Below, piece by piece: positions 46,270-59,559 of a stretch of 64,000 nt of DNA (its first letter is position 1; the number at the start of each line of letters is the position of its first letter). A model generated the notes under the pieces. It was not told the origin of the DNA and searched no databases. It saw only the letters and a program-made list of their open reading frames with translations. The stretch covers positions 381,669,120 to 381,733,119 of the forward strand of contig CM019064.1 of the NCBI GenBank assembly GCA_009667805.1. The letters are read 5' to 3'. The position numbers and the translations under genes are program-made. The stretch is from Leptobrachium leishanense (taxonomy: Eukaryota; Chordata; Amphibia; Anura; Megophryidae).

Positions 46270-47865
46270 TGCACCATGGAGAGACTTGCTCTTCTGTTTG
46301 ATACCCAAGCTGTGGTTGGGCTTACTGCCCTGTTATAAATATTTAGCTATATATTTGGAAGGAGTGCTCTGAATTTGGTATAATGCAGAAAGTGTGCATA
46401 TCTAACTATATCTTGATTCCTTATATCCTGTCTCCTGCAGTGGGAACTTACTATAGATATTCATTTATTTCTATATGGTGTAAACACACAGTAACAGCAT
46501 CAATATTTCCGTGTCCTAATTGCATACCTGGAATAGAAATTACCTCTGATGAAAGCTGATTGCTGATAGGGTGGAGTCACTAAAGGGCTATTCACTAAAG
46601 GTGAAACTCTGGAGAATTAGCCGGAGAAGTGAAAATTCTAGGTCAAAATAGATTGTTCTCTTCTCTTGCCAATTCTCCTGAGTATAACCTTTTAGTGAAA
46701 AGACCTGTTTAAGTTTCAAATGCACTGCCCAGGCCTAGTGTAAAGCTGATTATTTTTAATTATGTCCTTTGTAATTGTAGAGGGATAGAACATCTCTATC
46801 TATATGTTATATACCAAGTTGCAGTAATATGTTTCTGTCTCTGTGTTGTGTAGTTGAAGCTTGGTGTATATGATCTCATTGCTTTAAAGGGACAAAAAGT
46901 AGAGTGTCCTTTTTTTCCCTTAAATAATAGGGCAAAGGCTACTGACAGCCCCATCCCAATTATTTTTTATTTTTCTTATTTTTGGTCATATTACTCAGCT
47001 TTTGTCCTTCGGCGTACGCACCTCTTTCCCTGAGGCTTTTCTGCACAATTTGCGCTTCCTGCACTACTTGCGTAGCATAGGAAATGCAAATTGCACACAG
47101 CAACGGGACTTGCAAACGTTACATATGCAAGTTCCATAGATTCTGTGTAGAACAATGGATCTGAATTACGCATATGCGCAGACCTATTCATTGCGGCCTC
47201 GCTGAGACCGGTCGCTAACGATCCATGAGACCGATCTCAGAGATAGTGACATCGGCACACTCAGTACGTGCCAAAGGCACTAGTAACCAGCAGCCAGGGA
47301 ATTCAAAATCCCCGGCTGCAGGTGACACTGTGTGAAGTGGAGCAAACTACTCCATTTCTACTCCAGCTTTTTATCCAGTTTGGCTGGGCTGGGTGGAGAC
47401 GGGGGGGGTGCACTCCTCACATCCCGATCACTTCAAAACGTAAAGATGAAATACAAGCTCCAGTTTATAGACTCCAAAGTTCCTCTTTCTAAAAAAAAAT
47501 AATAATAGTTTTCCCGGTTTTCAGATTCAGAAAACCTGAGGTTCTGACAGGATAACAGCCCTCAGGACAGTGTTTCACATCCTGTGCAGTAATTAAATGA
47601 AACATGCTGCAATGATCTACAGAAATCATAAGAGTAACTAATAAGGCAGAAAGTGGGATTTTTTGGTATTGAACTGTATTTGGAATTATTTTGCTTACTA
47701 TGATAGTTTTTTTAATTATTTCCAGCGATATGTTGCTGTGCTTTTACCTATAACATGGAGAAAGAAAGACAAACATGCTGAGAAGTGCTAATTCGTTTTG
47801 TAATCGCAGGTAATTTGCAAATCCAGATAGTGTATAAATGTATATATATATATATACACACACAC
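46270..47865. other. Unannotated intergenic DNA with one weak MITE
   Basis: Contains a weak inverted-repeat stretch around 46577-46705 (GGGCTATTCACTAAAGG with CCTTTTAGTGAAAAGACC; internal AATTCTAGGTCAAAATAG is shared with the MITEs at 25.3 and 51.6 kb). The remainder shows nothing recognisable. Confidence 0.4.
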
Positions 47866-49055
47866 CAACCAGTCACTTTATAAGGTACGCCCGGGTTGGA
47901 TCCCCTTTTGCCTTCAGAACTGCCTTAATTCCTCATGACATAGATTAAACAAGGTGTTGGAAACATTCCTCAGGTTTTGGTCCATATTGACATTTTCGCA
48001 TCATGCAGTTGCTGCAGATTTGTCGGTTGCACATAAATGATATGAATTCCCCCGTTCCACCACATCCCAAAGGTGCTCTGTTAGATTGAGATCTGGTGAC
48101 TGTGGAGGCCAATGGAGTGCAGTGAACTCATAGTCATGTTCAAGAAACCAGTTTGAGATGATTTGAGCTTTGTGATATGATGCATTATCCTGCTGGAAGT
48201 AGCCATCAGAAGATGGTTACACTGTGGTCATAAAGAGATGGACATGGTCAACAACAATACTCAGGTAGGCCGTGGCATTTAAACGATGCTTAATTGGTAC
48301 TAAAGGGCCCAAAGTGTGTCAAGAAAACCACCACCAGCCTGAACCGTAGATACAACGCAGGATGAATCCATGCTTTCATGTGGTTGTATGCCAAATTCTG
48401 ACCCTTCCATCTGAACGTCACAGCTGAAATCGAGACTCATCAGACCAGGCAAGGTTTTTCCAGTCTTCTATCATCTAGTTTTGGTGAGTCTGTGCGAACT
48501 GTAGCCTCATTTACCAGTGGTTAGTTGACAGGAGTGGTACCCGGTATAATCCTCTGCTGCTCTATACCAGTTGCTTCAAGATTGGACGTGTTGTGCGTTC
48601 AGAGATGGTATTCTGCATACTTGGTTGTTATGAGTGGTTATTTGCGTTACTGTTGCCTTTCTATCATCTCGAACCAGTCTGCTCATTATATTCTGACCGC
48701 TAACAGCAAAAATGCATTTTCATCCACACAACTGCCGCTCACTGGATATTTTCTCTTTTTCTGACTATTCCCTGTAGACCATAGAGATGGCTATGCGTGA
48801 AAATCCCAGGAGATCAGCAGTTTTTGAAATACTCAGACCAGTCCATCTGGCTCCAACACCAACTGCCAACCAGTCACTTAAATCCCCTTTCTTCCCCATT
48901 CTGATTCTCAGTTTGAACTTCAGCAAGTCATCTTCACCGTGTCTAGATGCCTAAATGCATTGAGTTGCTGCCATGTGATTGGCTGATTAGCAATTTGTGT
49001 CAACAAGCAATTGAATAGGTGTACCTAATAAAGTGGCCGGCGAGTGTGTGTGTGT
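47866..49055 (-). pseudogene. Tc1-like transposon relic, minus strand
   Basis: Terminal sequences CACTTTATAAGGTACGCCC (left) and GTGTACCTAATAAAGTG (right) are inverted repeats embedded in TATATA/CACACA tracts, as for a TA-targeting element. On the minus strand, around 48055-48120, the frame HWPPQSPDLNLTEHLWDVVE is readable; this is the Tc1/mariner DD34E signature block holding the last catalytic residues. Elsewhere stops and frameshifts are frequent, so the transposase is dead. Length about 1.2 kb. The 79-codon plus-strand frame at 48525-48764 is antisense and is rejected. Confidence 0.8.
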
Positions 49056-49420
49056 GTATATATATACATGTTTCATACCACAATTTCCAGCAAATTACCT
49101 AAATCACCTTTTACCAGGCACAGGCTTCAGTGTTTATAAATGAATCAGGGCAGAGTTTGGTGTTTGCTGCTACTTTGTATCACTAACCATAACAAACCCA
49201 TTAAACAGATCTCTTGTCCTGGAAAGTCTAAATACAACCAGCAGACAGACGAAACTGGCATTTTATCCACTGAGACATATACCCATACAAGTGCCAAATT
49301 CCTAAAACACATAGCAGGTGTATATTGTGTAAGAACTGCTATATTGCTACATTGTATGAACTATATTTTAACAGTATTATGGGTGTATAGTGTATAGTAT
49401 TATACTGGATGTATAGAATG

Positions 49421-49429
49421 GTACATGAT

Positions 49430-49521
<92 letters not shown>

Positions 49522-49663
49522 GATAGATAGATAGATAGATAGATAGAGAGATAGATAGATGATAGATAGAGAGAGAGATAGATAGATAGAGAGAGAGAGA
49601 GCGATAGAGAGAGAGATAGATAGATAGAGAGATAGAGAGATAGATAAATGGATAGAGAGAGAG

Positions 49664-49711
<48 letters not shown>

Positions 49712-49724
49712 GATAGATAGAGAG

Positions 49725-49821
<97 letters not shown>
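49421..49821 (+). repeat. (GATA)n / (GAGA)n microsatellite
   Basis: About 400 bp of GATA units with interspersed GAGA blocks. The 171-codon antisense frame is only a translation of the repeat. Confidence 0.97.
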
Positions 49822-49822
<1 letters not shown>

Positions 49823-51121
49823 AAAATCAGAAAATCTGTCTAGGCGTTTAACTTTCAAAAAGGTTGTATACAAGATGTGTGGGACATCAACATTTATTAT
49901 CTGAATCTCAAACACCTAGTAGTCCTTCAATCATGTTAAAATCCAATTACAACACAAATATTATTAAATGAGACATAGAGAGGCAGGGGGCTTAATAACC
50001 TGCACCAAAAATGCAGAGGCCCTCCCATGATAACCTCCAATCTATGTGAAAATGAGCTCCTGTTTGGTTAACAGCTTCATTCAGTGTGAGAGGACTCCTA
50101 TTAAGTTCCATAGTATGCTGGATTTAATTAAATATAAGAGGGCAAGTCTCTCCCTAATGGATACTTCAAAATAGGAAGCCTGGGAAAAATACATTTCCGA
50201 AATGAATAAATCTTGTCGTTTAACCACTTGTTAGATGCCCCCACTCCGACGGAAATGTAAAGGTAAATGTTAGTTACTAGACCTCACAATCATGTTCTTG
50301 CTTGTTGCTGCAATAATGATAAAGCATTGGCAGTATTCCCAGACACTTAAAAATGAGATTACCAGGTGGTAAATGAACTGTGTCTCAATGCACTCGCTAA
50401 CACAAGGGCACATTGTGAAAAGGGATGGACAGAGAGCTGGCTGGGTGTCAATCTTGCCCATCATATGGAGGCAAAGAGAAAAGGGGTGAGGGGGGAGATA
50501 AGAAAAACATAGGAGTGCAAGATAGAAGAGAGTAAATGTGTGTGAGTGGGGGTGACAACAAAAAGTTATAAGGAGGGATGAAAGGAAAGGAGAGGGTAGA
50601 GAAATAAAAGTGGTTAGAGAGACAGAGATTGGAGAGATAATAGAAAGATGACTGGATTTAAAGAAAGACTGTGAGGGAGTGGGACATTAAAGATGAAGAG
50701 GGAACCAAAGGAAAAGATGAAAAAGGGTGATACAAAGGGTGAGACAATGGGAGAAAGATCTAGAAATACTCAGTGCATGGTTTGAATATGGCAATTCAGT
50801 GCATTGTGCAACAATTACCAACAGTCATTTCTTGGTTTAAAACTCTCCATCAAAATGATGATCTACCTATATAACTATCTATCTCTCTGTTTATCTATAT
50901 CTACCTATCAATGTCTATCTGTCATTTATCTGCAGATATCTATACCTTTCTTTCACCTGTCTGTGATCTTATGATCTGTCTCTATCTCTCTGTTTCTCCA
51001 TCACTTTATTTATTTATCATTTATTTACACATATGTGTATCTGTCTATTATCGAACTATATCTGTGATCTATCTATATCTATGTAATTATTTGTCTATAT
51101 CTCTATGTATCTCTTAATCTG
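49822..51121. other. Unannotated DNA with purine-rich and TATC-rich stretches
   Basis: 50465-50760 is strongly AG-rich on the plus strand; 50860-51120 is an imperfect TATC/TGTC tract. No gene is supported. Confidence 0.5.
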
Positions 51122-51124
51122 TCT

Positions 51125-51205
51125 ATCTGTATTTATTTATTTATTTATAAAATATTTTACCCGGAAGGATACATTGAGATTTCACTCGTTTTCATAAGTG
51201 TCCAT
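51125..51205 (-). mobile_element. LINE/SINE 3' tail fragment, minus strand
   Basis: ATTTATTTATTTATTTAT followed by ATTTTACCCGGAAGGATACA and TTGAGATTTCACTCG is the reverse complement of the tail shared by the LINE (33645-33718) and the SINEs, complete with its TAAA-type end. Confidence 0.75.
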
Positions 51206-51582
51206 CTATATGTATCTATCTGCCCAGCTATATCCACCTACATATATATTTGGCATCACTTACAGAAAAAAGTCAGACTTACTGTAATTTACTTAGCATT
51301 AGTAATGGTGCAAACATTATGTTGACATTTTGCCAAGAGAAGATATAGGTGTTGAGAGACTACTGCATATTCTACACCCCTCCCTCTGGGGTTCAGGGGG
51401 CACTACCTCTTGTAATCTATATTTTGTGTGTTCATGCAAGTAGTTTATTAGTTGTAATACCCTAATATAACGTACTTTGATCAGACTTACAATGTAATAT
51501 TCGAGATTTTCTGTAGAGCTAAAATACTACAGGAGATGTGTAAAGCTGGGTTCAGACATGTATCTCATTATCAGAACATATA

Positions 51583-51890
51583 CAGGGTTATTCAAAGAGA
51601 GGTGAAAAGCAGGAGAAGGGCTGGAGAATGGAAAATTGTAGGTCAAAATAGCCGATTTGGAAAGTGAGATAAATGGGAGAATTTTTCTGGTTTGGCTATT
51701 TTGATCTAGAATTTTTCATTCTCCAGTCACTCTCCTGCTTTTCACCTCTCTCTGAATAACCCTGTAGGTCAAAATATCCAAACCAGAAAATTTCTCCCAT
51801 ACATCTCACTTTCCAAATCGGCTCTTTTGACCTAGAATTTTCCATTCTCCAGTTATTCTCCTGCTTTTCACCTCTCTCTGAATAACCCTG
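51583..51890. mobile_element. Three-armed palindromic MITE (CAGGGTTATTCA family)
   Basis: A 182-bp palindromic copy like 25252-25432 (51583-51764) runs directly into a third arm (51765-51890) with the same right-end sequence, GAATAACCCTG. ATA flanks the whole 308-bp unit (51580-51582 and 51891-51893), not the first 182 bp, so the unit appears to have moved or been remodelled as one piece. Confidence 0.82.
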
Positions 51891-51893
51891 ATA

Positions 51894-53109
51894 GTTGGCA
51901 GGTCGGTTGCAGTGCTAGGCTGTTGTTACTTTGGGTCAGTAACTGGAGTGTCCCCACTCACACACTGACTCAAGCACAAGCTGCTATATATAAAAGGATC
52001 ACCGGTTGGAAAGATCGGGCGTGTTAAAGCCGATCTGGCCAATATATCACCGAACTCGACGTTTTTTTCTTCTTTTCTAATCCCCAAAAAACCACAACTC
52101 TATATGTCATAGAGAACAGCCTCCTGATTCACAAGAAAACTCTCCCAAGATCAAAGAGAACTGAGAAAGAAAACCATCTGATAAGATCTCACTTTGCTCT
52201 CTGCAAGAAGGTGTTTCACAGAGGAATTTCTCTTTTAACTCACTAAATGACTACTTTTTTCTTGTACAACACAAGCCTCCCACGGACCGTTTGAAGAAGT
52301 GCTACATATCTTTAAAAATACTAATATAAAAATAAATATTATTTCATAAAGAAAGATACAGAGTGGCTCAAAATAAATACATGCTTAATTTGTTTATGTG
52401 TTATAGTCTTTTTTTAATTTGACACATTGTTATTTTATTTTGCAAGATTTCGTTTTTGTACATCTTCCCCAAATCTGCACCTGTTTACATATTCTAATAT
52501 TCTAGTGGTAATTTGTGTTATATTGCATGAAAAAAAAAACATATTTTAAAAATCTGGTTTTAATAAAACAGATTTACTGTAATAATATTATTCTGAAGCA
52601 AATCTTTGCCTCTAATTTACACCAACGTGCCAGAGTCATTTACAAATTATTTTGGCTGTATAGAAATCAATAAATTGCGGAGATGCTTGTTATTTTATCC
52701 AAACATTAATCGTTGGGGAATTAACATATTTAATTTAAACCTTTCCCCGATGTAATCTGTTTATGATTTAAGATGAAACATTGTAACATCTCAGTTATGG
52801 ACTGGAGGATTAAACTGTTCACCATAAGATATGGATGTTGCTGCAGTGGAAGAATTTGGAATACAGTTGATGAGTTAATAGGCACTTTAGTGTCCTTATG
52901 GTTTTTAAAATAAAAATATATGACATTCAAAACTAAAGGCTGTTTTCTTCTTCAGAACATTTGACAGAAAGGTTCTTAAATAAAAGCAGAATAATTTGGA
53001 AGGCATAAATAGAAGCAATTAGTAATAATTAATAAATAAACTTTTAGTTATTCTTTGTATAAACTGATGTGGGGGTAGGCGTGTGGAAATATTTATATTT
53101 TTCCATTTC

Positions 53110-53111
<2 letters not shown>
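51894..53111. other. Unannotated AT-rich DNA
   Basis: No ORF with a recognisable product, no element termini. Confidence 0.35.
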
Positions 53112-53168
<57 letters not shown>

Positions 53169-53172
53169 AGTT

Positions 53173-53204
<32 letters not shown>

Positions 53205-53230
53205 GGATAAAATACAATCGATTGGAGAAT

Positions 53231-53297
<67 letters not shown>

Positions 53298-53388
53298 GAT
53301 AGATAGATATGATAGATAGATAAGATAGATAAGATACGATAGATTGGAGGATAGATAGATATAGAGATAGATAGGAGGATATATAGAT

Positions 53389-53460
<72 letters not shown>

Positions 53461-53552
53461 TAGAGATAGATAGGAGGATAGATAGATAAGATAAAATAGA
53501 TTGGGGGATAGATAGATCGATAGATAGATGGATAAGATACGATAGATTGGAG

Positions 53553-53589
<37 letters not shown>

Positions 53590-53632
53590 GATAGTGGATA
53601 AAGGAGAATTGATAGAGATAGATAGATAGGAG

Positions 53633-53689
<57 letters not shown>

Positions 53690-53742
53690 GATAGATAAGA
53701 TAGATAGATAAGATAGTGGATAGAGTAAAAGAGAATTGACAG

Positions 53743-53801
<59 letters not shown>

Positions 53802-53824
53802 GAGAGATAGATAGATATAGATAG

Positions 53825-53873
<49 letters not shown>

Positions 53874-53884
53874 TAGATAGATAA
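53112..53884 (+). repeat. (GATA)n microsatellite cluster
   Basis: About 770 bp of GATA arrays separated by short AT and AAGATAGAT-type interruptions, including a TA run at 53178-53204 and a short (CAGA) run at 53786-53802. Two segments (around 53337-53400 and 53460-53560) contain the same GATTGGAGGATAGATAGAT word, indicating local duplication. Confidence 0.95.
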
Positions 53885-55085
53885 GGTTAGCTCAGTCGAG
53901 CATCAAACAATTCTTCCTTAAAATCTTACACAAGTTGCAAGTGTTTCATATCGTTGTGTCTCTAAATGAGATGTTGACAAGTTATTAACTCTCGTTGCAT
54001 TGTATTTATGTTTTATAGTTTCTGTTAATAACAGTACAGTTGTATTCATCGTTAATAAATAATGTGTATGTAAACACTTGCTGTAAGCTGCTATGTATGA
54101 TATTTAGCAATCATATGACCCGGTGCCCTCTGGCACTTTCTCAAGTTAAATCTTATCTAATATTTGGTCAGGTTACAGTCCAGTAAGTACAGTAACACAA
54201 CTTGTTTCAGTGTACAGAGGCAGAGAGCCAAGACACCCAAAGATGGTATTGAATTGTGGAGGGGTTGTTTAACTTTTGTGTTTCTGGAATTTAGAGGGTG
54301 CATTTCAGTCTGCCAGCATGTATCCGTTTGGGCCCATAAATGCTTCTGCATTAATGGGGTGTGCTCAAAAAGAGCGATCTTACATTTGCAAATCAGTATC
54401 AGGCACTAGATATATGACTATGTGTTTTGTTTCATTATAGAGAGAGAGAGGTCCTTGTCTGTCTATCTGTCTGTCTGTCTTTCCCTGTCCTGGGACTCTG
54501 GGTGTGTACTTTGTCTCCACGCCATAAGCTTTGATGTGCATTTGGCCTGAAACCATGAAGAAAATATCTAAAGTATTTGAAGCAAGCTTCATAAAGGAAG
54601 CCCCAAGTGTGTGTCTGAGCTCACAGCCTGGGAGCACACCTGAACATCTCCTGTGTGAGACCTCTGAAGGAGAGGAGCAGTGGTAGACATCCTGCCAACG
54701 GTAAGACTCCAGTGACTGTGCTTTGAACTTTACTTTCCTAAAGCTCTGCTTCTTCACATGGAATACCGACGTATGCTGAGAGCCTGGGACATCATGATAA
54801 TGGCAGTAATTCGCCAATCATCAAGTTCTATTGGCCTGGGAAAACACCAGCTAAATCTGGGGCAGAAATAATGAATAGGGAAGAAAAACTCCCAAAAACA
54901 TATGTTCTTCAACTTTTCCAAGTCGATTCCAAAATCATCTCAACTCGCTGTTCAGTGAATGAACCGTATAAGACGTGATAATGTCTAATATCATAATTCT
55001 GCAGACTGAAAAAATAGAAAAATAGATGTGAACATATAGAAAGAAAGACAGACAGACAAAAAGGCGGACAGACAGAGGGGTACAA
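53885..55085. other. Unannotated intergenic DNA
   Basis: Open frames at 54164-54409 and 54380-54817 have no domain; the latter overlaps a short CTGT/CTAT tract. No exon is supported. Confidence 0.35.
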
Positions 55086-55124
55086 AGATTGATTGATAGA
55101 TAAATATAGATAGATGGAATTATA

Positions 55125-55362
55125 TGTGTGTATATATATATAAACAGAGTATAGCAGTATGTAGTGATACCTTTTTTATTGGACTAACGTTGCATTTAAA
55201 GACAAGCTTTTGAGAGTCTTCTCTCTTCTTTAGGTCTGGAAGCTTTACTGAGCAAAATCATAAAATTGAACAATAAAGAGCTGAGCAGAAGGATGGGGGT
55301 TAGGATGGGTATCTTGTATACTGATAGTGGTGATTTTGGCATCTGTGCGAACACAGCTTATC

Positions 55363-55403
<41 letters not shown>

Positions 55404-55492
55404 GCACAGGAGCCCTGGGATGCAATTCTTTGAATTGCTATGATGTGCAAGTGGCTTCTTCAATAATAAACACTATATATATATATATATAT
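55125..55492. repeat. Dispersed repeat with TA microsatellites
   Basis: TA runs at 55133-55142, 55365-55400 and 55475-55492 bracket a segment with ATACCTTTTTTATTGGACTA and GACAAGCTTTTGAGAGTCTT, a word pair I associate with a dispersed vertebrate repeat. Family uncertain. Confidence 0.4.
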
Positions 55493-55499
55493 AACTATT

Positions 55500-56774
55500 G
55501 GGGGAGTCCCTCCTTGTATTAACGTCCTAATAAATTCACACCTGCCAAGTGAAGTATCTGTCACCAGGTAGAGAAGAGTTAAATCTCTCTTGCTGAGAGG
55601 CTCTGGCTGACTTTTGCGCATGCACTTTACAATCACCAACTTTTCCCATCATGCACAAACTTTTTCAGCCTCTGCCATCCCTGAACCCAAAGAGTTTAAC
55701 ACCAGTTCATAAAAAAGCCCCTGACTTTTCCCCTTCTATGACCACCCTGTACACAGCACCGACATCCCAATCACCCCAATCTCTCAGACCATCACAAGTT
55801 CTGTCCACCTCCCAGCTAAATCAGCTCCCAGAACAGAGCCTTGCTGAATCTTTCCCTGCAGACATTACATGTATGCCTCCCCAAGACCATCACAGTGAAA
55901 AGAACAAAGTCAAACACTAAAGGAAAAGCTGCAAGTAAACCAACAAAATCTTTAAAGCTCCACAGAAATAAAATGTATAAAAAAAGGATCACGAATGTTT
56001 ATTTCACTTTAACCCTAAAGCATTATGCACGAAGGATTTAAAGAATAAAGAAATGCATGGAGTGAAGCCCCCTTTTACTTGCCTGAAGGTGCCTGTAGCA
56101 GATGAGCCCTCCCTGACAGCTTTCTGGAGGCGAAGTGCTCCACACTAAGTGCCTTGTCCCACTGTCCCAGCATTAAAGAGCCCTGGCAGCTGCGATGGTG
56201 GACAGTTAACATTATATATGATGTAAATACATTGTAGCTTTGTCAGCTCCCCCAAACCATAAAACTTACTTTAATGACATCACGTGCTCAGGGAGAACCA
56301 TTCAGGGTCTTTGCTTAGGGCCATCCACATAAATAACGTTCAAAAACTTTTAAACTCCTAAATTCACATAGAAGCCAGGACTATTAGGGATAATGTGCTC
56401 TCTTACACTTATTGCCCCCAAAAAGACAGGAGGCTCTCTGGGACTTCCTTCTTTTTGCCTTAAAATTAACCATTCTCCTATATAAGTTTCATAATATACA
56501 GGTCAGACATTGTACAGGAAAGGTAAGTGATTTTTTTCCTATGAAGTATATGTGAATATGTATTTCTGTTTATTTTTTTTCTATAGACACACAGGATGGC
56601 CAGGCTGGTAATTAATTCAGGCTTTAGGGTTTTGAGTTCACTGAATGCAGGGGTTCGTTGAGTCCCAGTGACGTCACTTACTGTAGGGGTACAGATGGCA
56701 TTATAGGGTTTCCATTGATTGATTTGGACCTGCTGTTCAATGAGAGAATTATTTTCTTTTCATTTTTAAGACTT
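55500..56774. other. Unannotated intergenic DNA
   Basis: The 89-codon frame at 55651-55920 is Ser/Pro/Thr-rich with no recognisable domain and no homolog I know; not called as a gene. Confidence 0.35.
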
Positions 56775-56921
56775 TGGGTTTATTCACTAAACAGCAAATT
56801 CTAGATGTCTTGAGAATAGATTGTGCTAAAATTAGAAGGATACACATGCATTATTTAAATTATTTATTTTAACCTGGGGGACGACAAATCCAGACAACTC
56901 GCTGTTTAGAGAATAGACCCC
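56775..56921. mobile_element. Short MITE, nearest transposon 3' of hoxc5
   Basis: About 147 bp with imperfect inverted ends TGGGTTTATTCACTAAACAG and CTGTTTAGAGAATAGACCCC. It lies about 2.6 kb beyond the hoxc5 stop codon. Confidence 0.6.
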
Positions 56922-59559
56922 TTGCTCAGAGTGAACTGTGTGGGATGAGAGAATATTACAAGGTAAAAGAGGAACTTCAGACATTCTATGTTTACTAAAA
57001 CAGACATGTGAGTTGCTTCTCGAGTCCATTAATATCTAATAGGTAGATATGGGGGCAGGAGGCGATCCTTGCGAGAATACAATCATTTATTTTATGTGTG
57101 TATATGTTCACTTAAAAAATAGCAATGTCCATAATTTTATATTAAGTAAAAAAAAAAAGCGAAAGCAGAACCTATGAACGTCTTTAGATCTTGAATGTAT
57201 ACACACAGATGGATATATATCAAAATAGTTTTAGTTATATAGAAAGAGGATTTTTTTATATATAGGTATATCAGCACTTGAACAGCCATTAAAGTGTTGA
57301 AAACGAAATTAAAAAAACAGGTATTTGTTGGAGTGTCAGTGACGTCATCATGATTATAAGGAGTACTCCAAGATTTTGGAATTGAGAAAATCAGACACCT
57401 CTCCTCCCCAATCCCCCCTCCATACACACCTTGTGACTGTATGAGACCACTGGGTAATTCCAAGCAAAACCAGAAAAGTTACACCAGCATCAGATATCAC
57501 AGCAATCTGTGATCAAAAGATAGAAGCATCTTCAAAGAAGCCTTTGGCTTCCAAAAGTACTATCAGGAAGCTTTTCTTTTGTAAACCCCATGTATCGGAA
57601 GTGCCATAAAGTTTTATGGAGCCCTAACTCATCCCAAGCATTTGTCCTTACTGTAAATAGGTCTGAACCAGATCACAGATAACACAAGCAGCCAAAATTT
57701 CCCAAGACCTTCCTGAGCAATTCTAGAGTTAAATTTTGCACATCAAAGGGGTCAAATACTTAGTTTTTCCTGTTTCTTTTCTCTCCTTTTTCCCTTTTTT
57801 ATTGTTTTGTTTTTTTTACCAGTCTTTTGACTTTTCTGTTAAGATGCACTTTTTGGTCTCCATATTGGTAGGAGTCTGTCGATAGGAGATTTCAACATTA
57901 TTCCCTGGCAGGTATGTTTTTCATTTTCTCAGACTCAAAATGCTAAACGATTTCCATAAGCAAATTTGTAGCAAACAGTGGGGATTATGTAGCTGTCTCT
58001 GCATTAGATTTATATGTAGATCATACAATATAGGATTCAGAGCCAGTTCTAGGAGATTTGGGGTCACTCCCTTTATTTATTTTTTCGGTTTTTTTAACCA
58101 AATTTCTAAGGTTTGAAAATTCTATAAAACTATCACACAACGAATGTGATTATATCTACATTCCAATCTGGTAAATATTAAATGTATTTTATAAAAATAT
58201 AGATTATAAAGGTAGGCTGCTTTACTCTTTTAGTAGAACACATAAGGGAACGTATTATGAATAAATCATGCAGGGTTTTGGAGTGGTTGAAAAACAAAGA
58301 ATACCCTTGATTTCATAATAAGTTGATTGAAAAAGAATCCACATTACACCCTAGCTCACATGTTATATTACTTGCTGTTTATTCAATATGACAAAATATA
58401 GGTTTCATGATTTCTCACATATGAAAAAAATGCAACCAATAAATATATGAAGTACATTATCAGAATAAAATTGACTAAAAAGGATTATATTAAAACGATG
58501 ACATACAAATTGGCTTTTTTTTATACATTTCAGCATTAATTACGCAAAATAAGAATAAATTACAACATTAAAACAAGTTTTGCTTTTATCTAGTTTCTCT
58601 TAATGTTTTTTTTCTGTCCATCATGCCAAAATGTTGCACACAAACACTTTTTTTTTTAAACATTGTATATACTAAAGTGTATGGACAAAAAATGAAGTTA
58701 AAAAGAGTTTTCAAACTTGGGTTTATCCCTCTCCTCCCCACAAAGTCATTTTTTTAAAACATAAACATTATCTACTAAGATGCAAAGTCATCTAACTGTG
58801 AGTTTTGAAACTCATTTGCAAAAGACTATACAAGTGCTCTGGCCAAATCAATTAATGAATCTGGATTTGTTTTTTTTTTCCTTTTTATTTTGTTGAAGTT
58901 TTTTGTATCTCACAATCTTGGGAACTGTTCTGTTCTTTACTTTACAATCCAATGAGCTGACTTTTGAAATCCAATTCATGATTACATTTCATATATATAT
59001 ATATATATATTCATACCTAGCCATCCAGCAAAGATATGACCCCCAATATCCATATAAACACAATATAATACAGGCACACACACACACACCCCTTGGCCTT
59101 TTCAACATAGAATCTCAATTAGCATTTTTTTCACCCAAGAACTTTCATTGACCCTGGACAGATTGCAAGCCTGCTACAATGGGAGACTTGCACAAATAAA
59201 CTGAGAAGGCTGCTGCCTGGATATACACTTCTCCAAAGGTTTTACCTTGGCATCAAATCTCCAAAATAGATCCCTAAATGGAAGTAAAGGAAGACAGAAA
59301 ATAAAAAGACTGTGCTAAACACTAGTTTGATTTGGAAAGTTAAGAGATGGTCTCATCATTTAGACAGACTGTGTTGTTGTTGTTTTTTATGATATCACTC
59401 ACATCCCCTTATGGTTATTTCACAATCTCTTGCTTTCCCACCCCCTTTTTTTCCATAAAAATAAAAAATATGATAAGGTTTCAATAAAGTAGGTGTAATA
59501 AATTTAGGTATGAGCTATGTTCCTCTTCCAGACATGGTAATTTCTTTTATTTTCTTATT
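56922..59559. other. hoxc5 3' flank, no transposon recognised
   Basis: On the minus strand this holds the hoxc5 3' UTR and downstream DNA. AATAAA signals in the gene's orientation are at 59546-59551 (too close to the stop to be the only site) and 58884-58889, which would give a 3' UTR of about 670 bp. A near-palindrome of two TTTATGG sites lies at 57604-57619. Only short AT and CA microsatellites are seen. Confidence 0.5.
58884..58889 (-). terminator. Candidate hoxc5 poly(A) signal
   Basis: AATAAA on the minus strand, the first one beyond the stop-proximal copy. Chosen only by position; no cleavage-site evidence is available. Confidence 0.25.

Noticed and set aside
49400..49915. 171-codon [10 protein letters not shown] frame
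   Set aside because: Translation of a GATA microsatellite.
55651..55920. 89-codon Ser/Pro/Thr-rich frame as a possible gene
   Set aside because: No domain, no splice or promoter context, and nothing in the neighbouring DNA supports it.
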